Of a stretch of 64,000 bases of DNA, positions 42,558-51,331 are shown piece by piece (position 1 is the stretch's first letter; the number at the start of each line of letters is the position of its first letter). Below the pieces are notes generated by a model. It was given only the letters and a program-made list of their open reading frames with translations. It made no database searches and was not told where the DNA came from. Position numbers and translations under genes: made by a program. The stretch spans positions 1 to 64,000 of the forward strand of contig NZ_JAAN01000042.1 in assembly GCF_000559025.1 (NCBI RefSeq), in the 5' to 3' direction. Source of the stretch: Luteimonas huabeiensis HB2. GTDB taxonomy: Bacteria > Pseudomonadota > Gammaproteobacteria > Xanthomonadales > Xanthomonadaceae.

Positions 42558-44894
42558 CTACCGGCTCATCGAGTACGGCGCCTCGGCGCCGGTGCCGGGC
42601 CAGTCGCGGTTGGGCTCGGCCTGCATGGCGAAGCGCAGTTGGCCGCCGGCGAGGATCTCGTCGTGGCGCAGGAAGGCGCGCACCAGCGGTTGGCCGTTGA
42701 GGGTGGCGGAGGCGATGTAGCCGTGGCCGCGCTCCAGGCCTTCGGCGACGATCTCGAAGGTGCGGCCGTTGGGCAGGTGCAGGCGGGCGCGCGGCAGGAA
42801 GGGGCGGCCGATGATGTATTCGCCGCTGCCGGGCGCGACGGGATAGAAGCCCAGCGCGGTGAACAGGTACCAGGCCGACATCTGGCCGAGGTCGTCGTTG
42901 CCGGCGAGGCCGTCGGGCCGGTCGGCGTACTGGGTGGCCATGATCTGCGCCAGCCGCGCCTGGGTGCGCCAGGGCTGGCCGGCGTGGGCGTAGAGGTAGG
43001 CGACGTGGTGGCTGGGCTCGTTGCCGTGGGCGTACCAGCCGATCAGGCCGGTGATGTCTTCCATGTGTTCGAAGATCGCGGGATCGACCTCGGCGTCGAA
43101 GACCGCGTCGAGCCGGCCGAGCAGCGCGTCGGCGCCGCCGTGCGCGGCGGCGAGGCCGGCGACGTCGTGCGGCACGTACCAGGAGTACTGCCAGGCGTTG
43201 CCCTCGGTGTAGTCGGTGCCGTAGCCGCTGGCGGTGGGGTCGAACGGGGTGCGGAAGCTGCCGTCGCGGTTCTTCGCGCGCATGAAGCCGGTGCCGGGGT
43301 CGAAGACGTGGCGCCAGTGGGCGGCGCGGGCGTCGAAGTCGCGGGCGACGTCGGCGCGGCCCATCGCCTGCGCCATGCGCGCGATGGTCCAGTCGCCGTA
43401 GGCGTATTCGAGCGTCTTGGAGGCGGCCTCGCCCTCCTCGTCGATCGGCACCCAGCCCAGTTCCATGTACTGGCGCAGGCCGTCGTAGGGGCCGTAGGAG
43501 GCGCTGGCGACCATGGCGTCGAGCGCTTCGTCGGCATCGAAGCCGCGGATGCCCTTGAGCCAGGCATCCGCGATCACCGGCACCGCGTGGTAGCCGATCA
43601 TCGTCCAGGTCTCCAGCCCGTGGAACGACCACACCGGCAGGACGCCGTAGGGGCTGTGGCGCCGGTGCGCCAGGAGCGAATTGACGAAATCGGCATTGCG
43701 CCGCTCGGGCTGCACCAGGGTCAGCAGCGGGTGCAGCGCGCGGTAGGTGTCCCACAGCGAGAAGGTCGAGTAGTGGGTGAAGCCTTCGGCCCGGTGCACG
43801 GCGTTGTCGGGGCCGCGGTAGCGGCCGTCGGCGTCCATGAACAGCGTCGGGCCGAGCAGCGCGTGGTACAGCGCGGTGTAGGCGCTGCGGCGCTCGGGCT
43901 CGGGCGCTTCGATGTCGAGCACCGACAGCGCCTCCACCCATTGCCGCTTCGCCTCCGCGCGCACGCGGTCGAAGTCGAAGTCCGGCACCTCGGCGTCGAG
44001 GTTGGCGATCGCGGCGGCCTCGTCGACCGGGGAGATCGCCACCTTGACCACCAGCGGCGCGTCGAGCGGGCCGAAGTCGAAGGTGCCGACCAGTTGCCGG
44101 CCTTCGATCTGCGCGCGCTCGCCGGGCGTGCGGTCGGCGGGCGGGGCGAAGCCCTTGTAGCGGATGTCGGTCTCGGTGTTGTGGAACGCGTGGCCCTGCA
44201 GCGGCCGCGAGAAGCGCATGGCGAAGTAGAGCTGGCGGCCGGGCGCCCAGCCGCGGGTCTCGCGGAAGCCGGTGATGGTGCCGTCGGGCATGCGCCGCAG
44301 CCGCGACCACAGGATCTTGCCGGGGTAGTCGTACATCGAGGTGCGCAGGTCGAGCAGCACGCGCGCCGGCGCGCCGGCCGGGAAGGCGTAGCGGTGCACG
44401 CCGGCGCGCGCGCTGGCGGTCAGCTCGGCGCGCACGCGGTAATCGTCCAGGGTGACGGCGTAGTAGCCGGGCTCGGCGTGCTCGTCGTCGTGGCGGAAGC
44501 GCGAGGCGTAGCCGCTGCGCGGCACCTCCGGGTCGCCGCGCTCCAGGCCGGGATCGCCGGTGAAGGGCATCAGCAGCACGTCGCCGAGGTCGGAGTGGCC
44601 GGTGCCGGAGAAGTGAGTGTGCGAGAAGCCGACGATGCTCTCGTCGTCGTAGCGGTAGCCGGCGGCCCAGTCGTAGGCCCGCTCGCGCGGCTGGATGCGG
44701 GTGTCGGGACTCAGCTGCACCATGCCGAAGGGCACCGTGGCGCCGGGATAGGTGTGGCCCTCGCCGCCGGTGCCGATGAAGGGATCGACTGCGTCGAAGG
44801 CGCGCTCGCCCACCGCGGTCGGGCCCGCCAGGGCCGTGCCGGCGGCCATCAGCGCGCCGAGCGCCGCCGCCATCGTCGCGCCGCGTCGAACCAT
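42558..44894 (-). CDS. GH92 family alpha-mannosidase, exported
   Basis: The 778-residue protein has a signal peptide (about 1-23). The features of glycoside hydrolase family 92 follow: DAVDPFIGTGGEGHTYPGA, VPFGMVQLSPDTR, GFSHTHFSGTGHSD, HYSTFSLWDTYRALHPL and GNDDLGQMSAWY. GH92 enzymes are calcium-dependent exo-alpha-mannosidases, mostly acting on alpha-1,2 linkages of N-glycans or mannans. A long purine-rich ribosome site precedes the ATG at 44894. The gene is divergent from the LacI-led mannose operon, and a perfect operator palindrome lies 15 bases upstream of its start. Expression is therefore probably repressed by that regulator until mannose or a derivative appears. Confidence 0.95.
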   Translation of the reverse strand: MVRRGATMAAALGALMAAGTALAGPTAVGERAFDAVDPFIGTGGEGHTYPGATVPFGMVQLSPDTRIQPRERAYDWAAGYRYDDESIVGFSHTHFSGTGHSDLGDVLLMPFTGDPGLERGDPEVPRSGYASRFRHDDEHAEPGYYAVTLDDYRVRAELTASARAGVHRYAFPAGAPARVLLDLRTSMYDYPGKILWSRLRRMPDGTITGFRETRGWAPGRQLYFAMRFSRPLQGHAFHNTETDIRYKGFAPPADRTPGERAQIEGRQLVGTFDFGPLDAPLVVKVAISPVDEAAAIANLDAEVPDFDFDRVRAEAKRQWVEALSVLDIEAPEPERRSAYTALYHALLGPTLFMDADGRYRGPDNAVHRAEGFTHYSTFSLWDTYRALHPLLTLVQPERRNADFVNSLLAHRRHSPYGVLPVWSFHGLETWTMIGYHAVPVIADAWLKGIRGFDADEALDAMVASASYGPYDGLRQYMELGWVPIDEEGEAASKTLEYAYGDWTIARMAQAMGRADVARDFDARAAHWRHVFDPGTGFMRAKNRDGSFRTPFDPTASGYGTDYTEGNAWQYSWYVPHDVAGLAAAHGGADALLGRLDAVFDAEVDPAIFEHMEDITGLIGWYAHGNEPSHHVAYLYAHAGQPWRTQARLAQIMATQYADRPDGLAGNDDLGQMSAWYLFTALGFYPVAPGSGEYIIGRPFLPRARLHLPNGRTFEIVAEGLERGHGYIASATLNGQPLVRAFLRHDEILAGGQLRFAMQAEPNRDWPGTGAEAPYSMSR

Positions 44895-44908
44895 GTTCGC
44901 CCCCCTCT

Positions 44909-44922
44909 TTGGATCGATCCAA
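44909..44922. promoter_or_regulatory. LacI-type operator, perfect palindrome
   Basis: TTGGATCGATCCAA is a perfect 14-bp palindrome with the central CG of LacI-family operators. It lies 15 bases before the GH92 start and 107 bases before the divergent LacI gene. It is well placed to control GH92 by the adjacent regulator. Confidence 0.7.
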
Positions 44923-45008
44923 TTGGCGCGACCCTAGCATCGCCGCGGTGGCCGGGCATGCTGCATTGCACGATGCCGCGACCGTGCGCTGGCCTCACCA
45001 TGCCGCCG

Positions 45009-45022
45009 TTGAACCGATCCAA
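45009..45022. promoter_or_regulatory. Second, imperfect LacI-type operator before lacI-family gene
   Basis: TTGAACCGATCCAA shares the right half-site CGATCCAA with the perfect operator and retains TTG on the left. It ends 7 bases before the ATG at 45029, where binding would block translation start or transcription of the regulator operon. Autoregulation is inferred. Confidence 0.5.
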
Positions 45023-45028
45023 GCCCCC

Positions 45029-46099
45029 ATGCCCGCCGAGCGCCCCGCAGCCCGCCGCGTCACCCTGGCCGACATCGCCGCCGCCTGCGGCCTGTCCAAG
45101 GCCACGGTGTCGCTGGTGCTGCGCGACAGCCCGCTGGTGCATCCCGATACCCGCGCCCGCGTGCGCGCGGAGCTGGAGCGGCAGGGCTACGTCTACCACC
45201 GCGGCGCGGCCAGCCTGCGCCGGGGCGGCTCGAACGCGGTGGCGCTGGTGGTCAACGACCTGGCCAACCCGTTCTTCGCCGAGTTCGCCGCCGGCGTGGA
45301 TGCGGCGCTGGCCGAGGCCGGCTATGTACTCCTGCTGGGCAGCACGGGCGAATCACCGGAGCGGCAGCAGGCGGTGCTGGCCTCGCTGGTCGAGCACGGG
45401 CCGGCGGCGCTGATCCTGTCGCCGGCCGAGCACACCGACGGCGCGCGCCTGCGCCGGCTGCTCGGCCCGCGGCTGCCGGTGCTGGTGTTCAACCGCGCGC
45501 TCGACGGCGAGGCCGCGGCGAGCTGGGACTACCTCGCGCTGGACAACCGCCAGGGCGCGCGGCTGGCCGCCGAGCATCTGCTCGCCCACGGCCATCGCGC
45601 GATCGCGTTCTTCGGCGGCCACCGCGATTCCAGCTCCTGCGAGGAGCGGCGCGCGGGCTACCGCGATGCGCTGGCCGCGGCCGGCCTGGCGCCGGACCCC
45701 GGCTGGCTGGTCGAGTGCGCGCCGACGCGGCTGGAAGCGGCGCGCCACGCCGGTGCGCTGTTCGCGCGCGATCCGGCGCCGACCGCGGCGGTCTGCTACA
45801 ACGACGCCGTCGCGCTCGGGCTGATGGCCGGGCTCGCCGCGCGCGGCCGCCGCGCCGGCGCGGACTTCGCGGTGGTGGGCTTCGACGACATCGCCGAGGC
45901 GGCGGTGGCCGTGCCGCCGCTGACCACCGTGGCCGCCGCCCCGCGCGAGCGCGGCCTGCAGGCCGCGCGCCTGGTGCTGGCGCGCCTGCGCGGCGAACTG
46001 CCCCCGCCGCCGCACGCGGTGGTCGCGCCGGTCACGCTGCGCGTGCGCGACAGCAGCCGCACCCTTTCCGATTCCCCGACCCAAGGAACTGCCGCATGA
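45029..46099 (+). CDS. LacI family transcriptional regulator of mannose cluster
   Basis: The 356-residue repressor has the N-terminal HTH (about 11-32, VTLADIAAACGLSKATVSLVL) and hinge region, then a periplasmic-binding-protein-like sensor domain. The sensor domain contains VALVVNDLANPFFAEFAAGV, FNRALDGEAA and CYNDAVALGLMAGL. It is divergent from GH92 and is the first gene of an operon with permease, kinase and isomerase. Its last bases overlap the permease ATG (ATGA). The likely inducer is mannose or fructose, or a mannoside; this is inferred from context. Confidence 0.93.
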   Translation: MPAERPAARRVTLADIAAACGLSKATVSLVLRDSPLVHPDTRARVRAELERQGYVYHRGAASLRRGGSNAVALVVNDLANPFFAEFAAGVDAALAEAGYVLLLGSTGESPERQQAVLASLVEHGPAALILSPAEHTDGARLRRLLGPRLPVLVFNRALDGEAAASWDYLALDNRQGARLAAEHLLAHGHRAIAFFGGHRDSSSCEERRAGYRDALAAAGLAPDPGWLVECAPTRLEAARHAGALFARDPAPTAAVCYNDAVALGLMAGLAARGRRAGADFAVVGFDDIAEAAVAVPPLTTVAAAPRERGLQAARLVLARLRGELPPPPHAVVAPVTLRVRDSSRTLSDSPTQGTAA

Positions 46100-47406
46100 G
46101 CGCACCGACGCGCCCCATGTCCAATACCGCCGCGATCGCCGTGGTCAGCCTGATCTTCTTCACCTGGGGCGGCATGACCAGCCTCAACGACGTGCTGATC
46201 CCGCATCTGAAGGCCGTGTTCTCGATGAACTACGCGCAGACGATGCTGATCCAGTTCACCTTCTTCGGCGCGTACTTCCTGATGTCGCTGCCCTCGGGCG
46301 CGGTGGTGGCGCGGGTGGGCTACAAGGCCAGCATCGTGGTCGGCCTGCTGGTGGCCGCGGCCGGCGCGGCGATGTTCTATCCCGCCGCGCGGCTGCCGTC
46401 GTACGGGCTGTTCCTCAGCGCGCTGTTCGTGCTGGCCAGCGGCATCACCCTGCTGCAGGTGGCGGCCAACCCGTACATCAGCCTGCTGGGCAGCGCGGCC
46501 ACCTCGCACAGCCGGCTGACGCTCGCGCAGGCGCTGAACTCGCTGGGCACCACGCTGTTCCCGCTGCTGATCGGCCCGCTGATCCTGGTCGGCGCGGTGC
46601 TGGGCGCGGACGAGATCGCGGCGATGAGCGCGGCCGAGCAGGCCGCCTACCGTGCCGCCGAAGCGCGCTCGGTGGAGCTGCCCTACCTGATGCTGGCCGG
46701 CGGCCTGCTGCTGATGGCCGCGTTCGTGGTGCTGATGCGCATCCCGTCGCTGCGCGAGGCCACCGACGCCGGCGACGAGGCCCGCCATACCTACCGCGAG
46801 GCGCTGTCGTTCCCGCGCGTGCGCTGGGGCATCCTCGGCATCTTCCTGTACGTGGGCGCCGAGGTCTCGATCGGCAGCTTCCTGATCAACTACATGGCCG
46901 AGCCCGCGATCGGGGGCCTGCGCGAGGCCGACGCCTCGCGTTTCCTGGCCTTCTACTGGGGCGGCGCGATGGTCGGCCGCTTCATCGGCGCGGCGCTGAT
47001 GACCCGTTTCGATGCGCGCCGGCTGCTGGCGCTGAGCGCGGTGGTGGCGTGCACGCTGCTCGCGGTCACCATGACCACCGAGGGCCGCGTGGCGATGTGG
47101 AGCGCGCTGGCGATCGGGCTGTTCAACTCGATCATGTTCCCGACCATCTTCACCACCGCGATCGAGGGCCTGGGCACGCTGACCAGCAAGGCCTCGAGCC
47201 TGCTGGTGATGGCGATCGTCGGCGGCGCGATCGTGCCGCTGGCGCAGGGCGCGCTCGCCGACGCCATCGGCATCCAGCACGCGTTCGTGGTGCCGCTGCT
47301 GTGCTACGCCTACATCGTCTGGTACGGGCTGCGCGGCTCGCAGCTCGGCGGCGGCGCGGCGACCGTCGGCGCGCCGGCCACGGCGCGCCCCGGGCCGATG
47401 CACTGA
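46096..47406 (+). CDS. Sugar MFS permease, FucP/GluP family
   Basis: The 436-residue protein has about twelve membrane segments. It carries the hallmarks of the fucose/glucose-galactose permease family: FFTWGGMTSLNDVLIPHLK in helix 1, FFGAYFLMSLPSG in helix 2 and LQVAANPYISLLG, then SRLTLAQALNSLGTTLFPL. These carry sugars with protons or sodium. In this operon mannose (or fructose) is the expected substrate. The start ATG overlaps the LacI stop and its stop overlaps the kinase ATG, so the three are co-translated. Confidence 0.93.
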   Translation: MSAPTRPMSNTAAIAVVSLIFFTWGGMTSLNDVLIPHLKAVFSMNYAQTMLIQFTFFGAYFLMSLPSGAVVARVGYKASIVVGLLVAAAGAAMFYPAARLPSYGLFLSALFVLASGITLLQVAANPYISLLGSAATSHSRLTLAQALNSLGTTLFPLLIGPLILVGAVLGADEIAAMSAAEQAAYRAAEARSVELPYLMLAGGLLLMAAFVVLMRIPSLREATDAGDEARHTYREALSFPRVRWGILGIFLYVGAEVSIGSFLINYMAEPAIGGLREADASRFLAFYWGGAMVGRFIGAALMTRFDARRLLALSAVVACTLLAVTMTTEGRVAMWSALAIGLFNSIMFPTIFTTAIEGLGTLTSKASSLLVMAIVGGAIVPLAQGALADAIGIQHAFVVPLLCYAYIVWYGLRGSQLGGGAATVGAPATARPGPMH

Positions 47407-48392
47407 TGGCCCAGGCCCGCACCGCCGTCGTCTGCTTCGGCGAGGCGCTGATCGACTTCCTCGGCGGCCCGGCCGAGCCGGGCGCGCCGCGCTGCTTCCT
47501 CGCCCAGCCGGGCGGCGCGCCGGCCAACGTCGCGGTGGGCGTGGCCCGGCTCGGCGGCCGCGCGCGCTTCGTCGGCATGCTCGCCACGGACCTGTTCGGC
47601 GACGCGCTGCTGGAGGCGCTGCGCGCGCACGGCGTCGACGTCGCCCAGGTGCGACGCACCGCCGACGCGCCGACCGCGCTGGCCTTCGTCTCGCTGGACG
47701 CCGGCGGCGAGCGCAGCTTCAGCTTCTACCGCCCGCCTGCCGCCGACCTGCTGTTCCGCGCGCAGGACTTCGACGAGGCCGCGTTCGCCGACGCGGCGGT
47801 CTTCCACGTCTGTTCCAACAGCCTGACCGAGCCCGCCATCGCCGGGGCCACCCTGCACGGCATGGCGCGCGCCGCGGCCGCCGGCGCGCTGGTCAGCCTC
47901 GACCTCAACCTGCGACCGGCGCTGTGGCCGCGCGGCGCCGATCCGCGCCCGGTGCTGTGGCGCGCGCTCGCGCTGGCGCGGCTGGTCAAGCTCAGCCGCG
48001 AGGAACTGGCCTTCCTGGCCACGGCGAGCGACGAGGACGCGACGATCGCGCGGCTGCTGGGCGAGGCCGCCGAGGCGGTGGTGGTCACCGACGGACCGGC
48101 GCCGGTGCGCTGGTGGACGCGCGCGCGCGCCGGCACCGCCCCGACCTGCCCGGTGGACGCCGTGGACACCACCGCCGCCGGCGACGGCTTCGTCGCCGGC
48201 CTGCTGTGGCGGCTGACCGCGCGCGGCATCGGCCCGGGCGATCTCGCCGCCGCCTTCGAAGACGACGCCGTGCGCGCCGACCTGCTGCGGCATGCCGCGG
48301 CCGCCGGTGCGCTGGCCACCACCCGCCACGGCGCGTTCGCGGCGATGCCCGATGCCGACGCCGTGCGCGCCCTGACCGGAACCGCCCGATGA
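47406..48392 (+). CDS. PfkB family sugar kinase, probable fructokinase
   Basis: The 328-residue kinase has CFGEALIDFLGG at the N terminus, the PfkB signature 1 region GGAPANVAVGVARLGG and signature 2 with DTTAAGDGFVAGL. The more usual text of the anion-hole motif is DTxGAGD; here it is TAAGD, a tolerable change that retains the catalytic Asp. Members next to an AGE-type mannose isomerase generally phosphorylate fructose to fructose-6-phosphate. It overlaps the permease gene by one base and the isomerase gene by four. Confidence 0.9.
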   Translation: MAQARTAVVCFGEALIDFLGGPAEPGAPRCFLAQPGGAPANVAVGVARLGGRARFVGMLATDLFGDALLEALRAHGVDVAQVRRTADAPTALAFVSLDAGGERSFSFYRPPAADLLFRAQDFDEAAFADAAVFHVCSNSLTEPAIAGATLHGMARAAAAGALVSLDLNLRPALWPRGADPRPVLWRALALARLVKLSREELAFLATASDEDATIARLLGEAAEAVVVTDGPAPVRWWTRARAGTAPTCPVDAVDTTAAGDGFVAGLLWRLTARGIGPGDLAAAFEDDAVRADLLRHAAAAGALATTRHGAFAAMPDADAVRALTGTAR

Positions 48393-49732
48393 ACCTGCCC
48401 GCCACGCCCCTGCCCGATTTCACCGCGTCGCAGGTTCTGCGCGCGCACGTCGCCGACACGATGGCCTTCTACCACCCGCGCGCGATCGACCCGGCCGGCG
48501 GCTTCTTCCACAGCCTGCGCGACGACGGCCGCATCGCCGAGCGCAGCCTGCGCCACCTGGTCAGCAGCACGCGCTTCGTCTACGGCTACGCGCTGGCCGC
48601 GGTGGAGTTCGCCGATGCGCCGCTGGCCGCCGAGTACCGCGACGCCGCCGCGCACGGCCTGCGCTTCCTGCGCGAGGCGCACCGCGACCCCGGCTCCGGC
48701 GGCTACGCGTGGACGCTGCGCGACGGCGTGCCCGAGGACCGCACCCAGCACACCTACGGGCTCGCCTTCGTGCTGCTGGCCTATGCCAGCGCGCGCAAGT
48801 CCGGGCTGGACACCGCGGCGTGGATGGACGAGACCTGGGACCTGCTGGAGACGCACGCCTGGGACCCGGCGCACGGGCTCTACCGCGACGAGGCGGATCG
48901 CGACTGGCGCTACAGCGACTATCGCGGCCAGAACGCCAACATGCACCTGTGCGAGGCGCTCATCGCCGCGCACGAGGCCGACGGCGGCCCGCGCTGGCTG
49001 CCGCGCGCGCTGGCGCTGGCCGACGCGATGACCCGCCGGCAGGCGTCGCTGGCCGGCGGCCTGGTCTGGGAGCACTACTGCGCCGACTGGTCGGTGGACT
49101 GGGACTACCACCGCGACGATCCCACCCACCTGTTCCGGCCCTGGGGCTTCCAGCCCGGCCACCAGGTGGAATGGGCCAAGCTGCTGCTGCAGCTGCGCGA
49201 CCACCTCGGCGCCGACGCCCCGGACTGGCTGCTGCCCACCGCGCGACGGCTCTACGACACCGCGCTCGCGCACGGCTGGGACGACGCGCATGGCGGCATC
49301 GTCTACGGGTTCGCGCCCGAGTCCCTGCGCGCGCGCTCGCCGGCGCCGGGCGAGCCGCCGCCCGACCTCGCCGCCGCGCCGATGTACGTCTGCGACGCCG
49401 ACAAGTACTTCTGGGTGCAGGCCGAGGCCATCGCCGCGGCATGGCGACTGCACGCAGCCACCGGCGAGGCGCGCTACCGCGACGACTACCTGCGCCTGTG
49501 GGACTACGCCTGGCGCCATTTCGTCGACCACGTCCACGGCGCCTGGTACCGCATCCTCGATCGCGAGAACCGCCGCTACGACGACCTCAAGAGCCCGCCC
49601 GGCAAGACCGACTACCACACCATGGGCGCCTGCCACGACGTGCTCGCGGCGATGCGCGGCGCCGCGAGCCGGCGCAACGGCGCTACCGCTGCGGCTGCGG
49701 CTCGAACAGCAGGTCGTGGTAGTCGTAGCTGA
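48389..49732 (+). CDS. AGE family epimerase/isomerase, probable mannose isomerase
   Basis: The 447-residue (alpha/alpha)6-barrel protein has GGFFHSLRDDG, RFVYGYALAA, QHTYGLAFVLLAYA and GQNANMHLCEALI. It also has the catalytic region FQPGHQVEWAKLLLQL with KYFWVQAEAIAAA. These match the N-acylglucosamine 2-epimerase/mannose isomerase family. With a fructokinase upstream, the reaction is probably mannose to fructose. The two steps would replace the direct mannokinase plus ManA route. The ATG overlaps the kinase stop. Its last 50 bases overlap the opposite-strand serine hydrolase gene; the Ala/Arg-rich tail may be readthrough into it. Confidence 0.9.
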   Translation: MNLPATPLPDFTASQVLRAHVADTMAFYHPRAIDPAGGFFHSLRDDGRIAERSLRHLVSSTRFVYGYALAAVEFADAPLAAEYRDAAAHGLRFLREAHRDPGSGGYAWTLRDGVPEDRTQHTYGLAFVLLAYASARKSGLDTAAWMDETWDLLETHAWDPAHGLYRDEADRDWRYSDYRGQNANMHLCEALIAAHEADGGPRWLPRALALADAMTRRQASLAGGLVWEHYCADWSVDWDYHRDDPTHLFRPWGFQPGHQVEWAKLLLQLRDHLGADAPDWLLPTARRLYDTALAHGWDDAHGGIVYGFAPESLRARSPAPGEPPPDLAAAPMYVCDADKYFWVQAEAIAAAWRLHAATGEARYRDDYLRLWDYAWRHFVDHVHGAWYRILDRENRRYDDLKSPPGKTDYHTMGACHDVLAAMRGAASRRNGATAAAAARTAGRGSRS

Positions 49733-51278
49733 AGTCGGCCAGTGGGGAGACGGCCTTCATCCGGATCTGCGCGACCTCGCCGTCCGCGTCCAGCGCGAAG
49801 GTGACGTAGGCGGGCTCGATCGAGGCGTCGTCCCAGTCCGCGCGGAAGGTGTCGTAGTGCCAGTGGCTCAGCGTGCCGGCCATGCCCGGGGTCTGCAGGA
49901 AGTCGATGCGCAGCCGGTCGCCCTGCGCTTCGATCGCGATCGGGCCGTACCAGGCATCGGCATAGCGCCCGGCGTAGCCGGCCGGCGGCAGCGAGGGCCG
50001 CGAGGCCTTGCGCGCCGGGCCGCCGGCGGCCTCCAGGGCGGCCAGGCCGTCGGCGAGGCGCTGCCGGTTCCAGGCGTCGAACGCGGCCACCCAGTCGCGC
50101 GGCGGCAGGCCGAGGTAGTGGTCGAGCAGTTCGTAGCCGAGGCCGCGCAGCACCGCCACGTCCTCGGCGTTGATCTGCAGCGAGATGCCGATGCCCCGTT
50201 CGGGCACCAGCACGACGAAGGCCAGCACGCCGAACACCGCGCCGCCGTGCTGCACGACCTTGACGCCGCGGTAGTCCTGCACGTTCCACCCCAGCGCGTA
50301 GCCGGAGAACTGCGGGGTGATGTCGGCGATTGGCTCGGGGAAGGGCCGGATCGGCACCGGCACCTGCGGATTCCACATCTCGCGCGCGCTGGCCTCGCCG
50401 TACAGCCGCGCGGCCTGCCCGTCCGGCAGCGCGCCGAGCGCGAGCTGCACCTGCAGCCAGCGCGCGAAGTCGTTGGCGCTCCACGACAGCCCGCCGGCCG
50501 GCGCGCCGACCTGCCCCAGCCCCTCGCGCTCGGGCAGCGGCTGCTGCGCGCCGAGGCCGCGCAGGCGCGGGTCGAGGCGCGCGTGCGGCTGCGCGCGGTT
50601 GGCGGTGGCGAAGCGCTCGTCCTCGTGGCTGGTGGCCGTGCGCATGCCGAGCGGGGCGAAGATGCGCTCGCGGACGAACCGCTCCCAGCTCTGCCCGCTC
50701 GCCGCGGCGACCACCTCGCCGGCGACGATGTAGAGGATGTTGTCGTAGGCGTAGCCGCTGCGGAAGCTGGTGGCCGGGCGGAGGTGGCGCAGCGCGCGCA
50801 CGATGTCGGCGCGGCTGCGCGAACTGCGCGGGACGAACAGCAGGTCGCCCGCGCCCAGGCCGAGGCCGCTGCGATGCAGCAGCAGGTCGCGCACGGTCAT
50901 CTCGCGGGTGACCCAGGGGTCGTACATGCGGAAGTCGGGCAGATGATCGACGACGCGGTCGTCCCAGCCGAGCCGGCCCTCGTCGACCAGGATCGCCAGC
51001 GCCGCGGCGGTGACCGCCTTGCCGGTGGAACCGGTCGGGAAGATCGTGTCGGCGTCCACCGCCCCGGGCGCGCCCAGCCGGCGCACGCCGTAGCCTTGCG
51101 CGTGCACGATCCGGCCGTCCTCGACGATCGCGATCGCCATGCCGGGGACGTCGTGCGCGCGCATGACGGCCTGCACGCGGGCGTCGAAGCCGGGCGGCGG
51201 CGCGGCCCACGCGGCGGCCGCCGCGCACCACGCGATCAGCGCGATCGCGGCGCGCTGCGGACGGATCTTGGCGGTCAT
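49683..51278 (-). CDS. Exported serine hydrolase (beta-lactamase/class C family) of the D-Glu cluster
   Basis: The 531-residue protein has a signal peptide (about 1-26) and a beta-lactamase-fold domain. The SxxK motif is Ser84-Thr-Gly-Lys87, and YxN appears as YDN in SGYAYDNILYI. A C-terminal lipocalin-like extension (after residue ~400, with YAGRYADAWYGPI) is also present. Such enzymes include D-aminopeptidases and esterases rather than true beta-lactamases. A peptidase acting on D-amino-acid peptides would fit the neighbouring DgcN gene. A GAGGAG site precedes the ATG. It is the last gene of the operon TonB receptor-dgcN-hydrolase. Confidence 0.88.
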   Translation of the reverse strand: MTAKIRPQRAAIALIAWCAAAAAWAAPPPGFDARVQAVMRAHDVPGMAIAIVEDGRIVHAQGYGVRRLGAPGAVDADTIFPTGSTGKAVTAAALAILVDEGRLGWDDRVVDHLPDFRMYDPWVTREMTVRDLLLHRSGLGLGAGDLLFVPRSSRSRADIVRALRHLRPATSFRSGYAYDNILYIVAGEVVAAASGQSWERFVRERIFAPLGMRTATSHEDERFATANRAQPHARLDPRLRGLGAQQPLPEREGLGQVGAPAGGLSWSANDFARWLQVQLALGALPDGQAARLYGEASAREMWNPQVPVPIRPFPEPIADITPQFSGYALGWNVQDYRGVKVVQHGGAVFGVLAFVVLVPERGIGISLQINAEDVAVLRGLGYELLDHYLGLPPRDWVAAFDAWNRQRLADGLAALEAAGGPARKASRPSLPPAGYAGRYADAWYGPIAIEAQGDRLRIDFLQTPGMAGTLSHWHYDTFRADWDDASIEPAYVTFALDADGEVAQIRMKAVSPLADFSYDYHDLLFEPQPQR

Positions 51279-51331
51279 GGGCGTCTCCTCGTGGGCGGTG
51301 GAAGGGTCTGTGGCGCCGTGCGGGCGCCGGC

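Noticed and set aside
42639-45413. 924-codon plus-strand frame
   Set aside because: Antisense to GH92 and running into the LacI gene in another frame; no recognisable domain.
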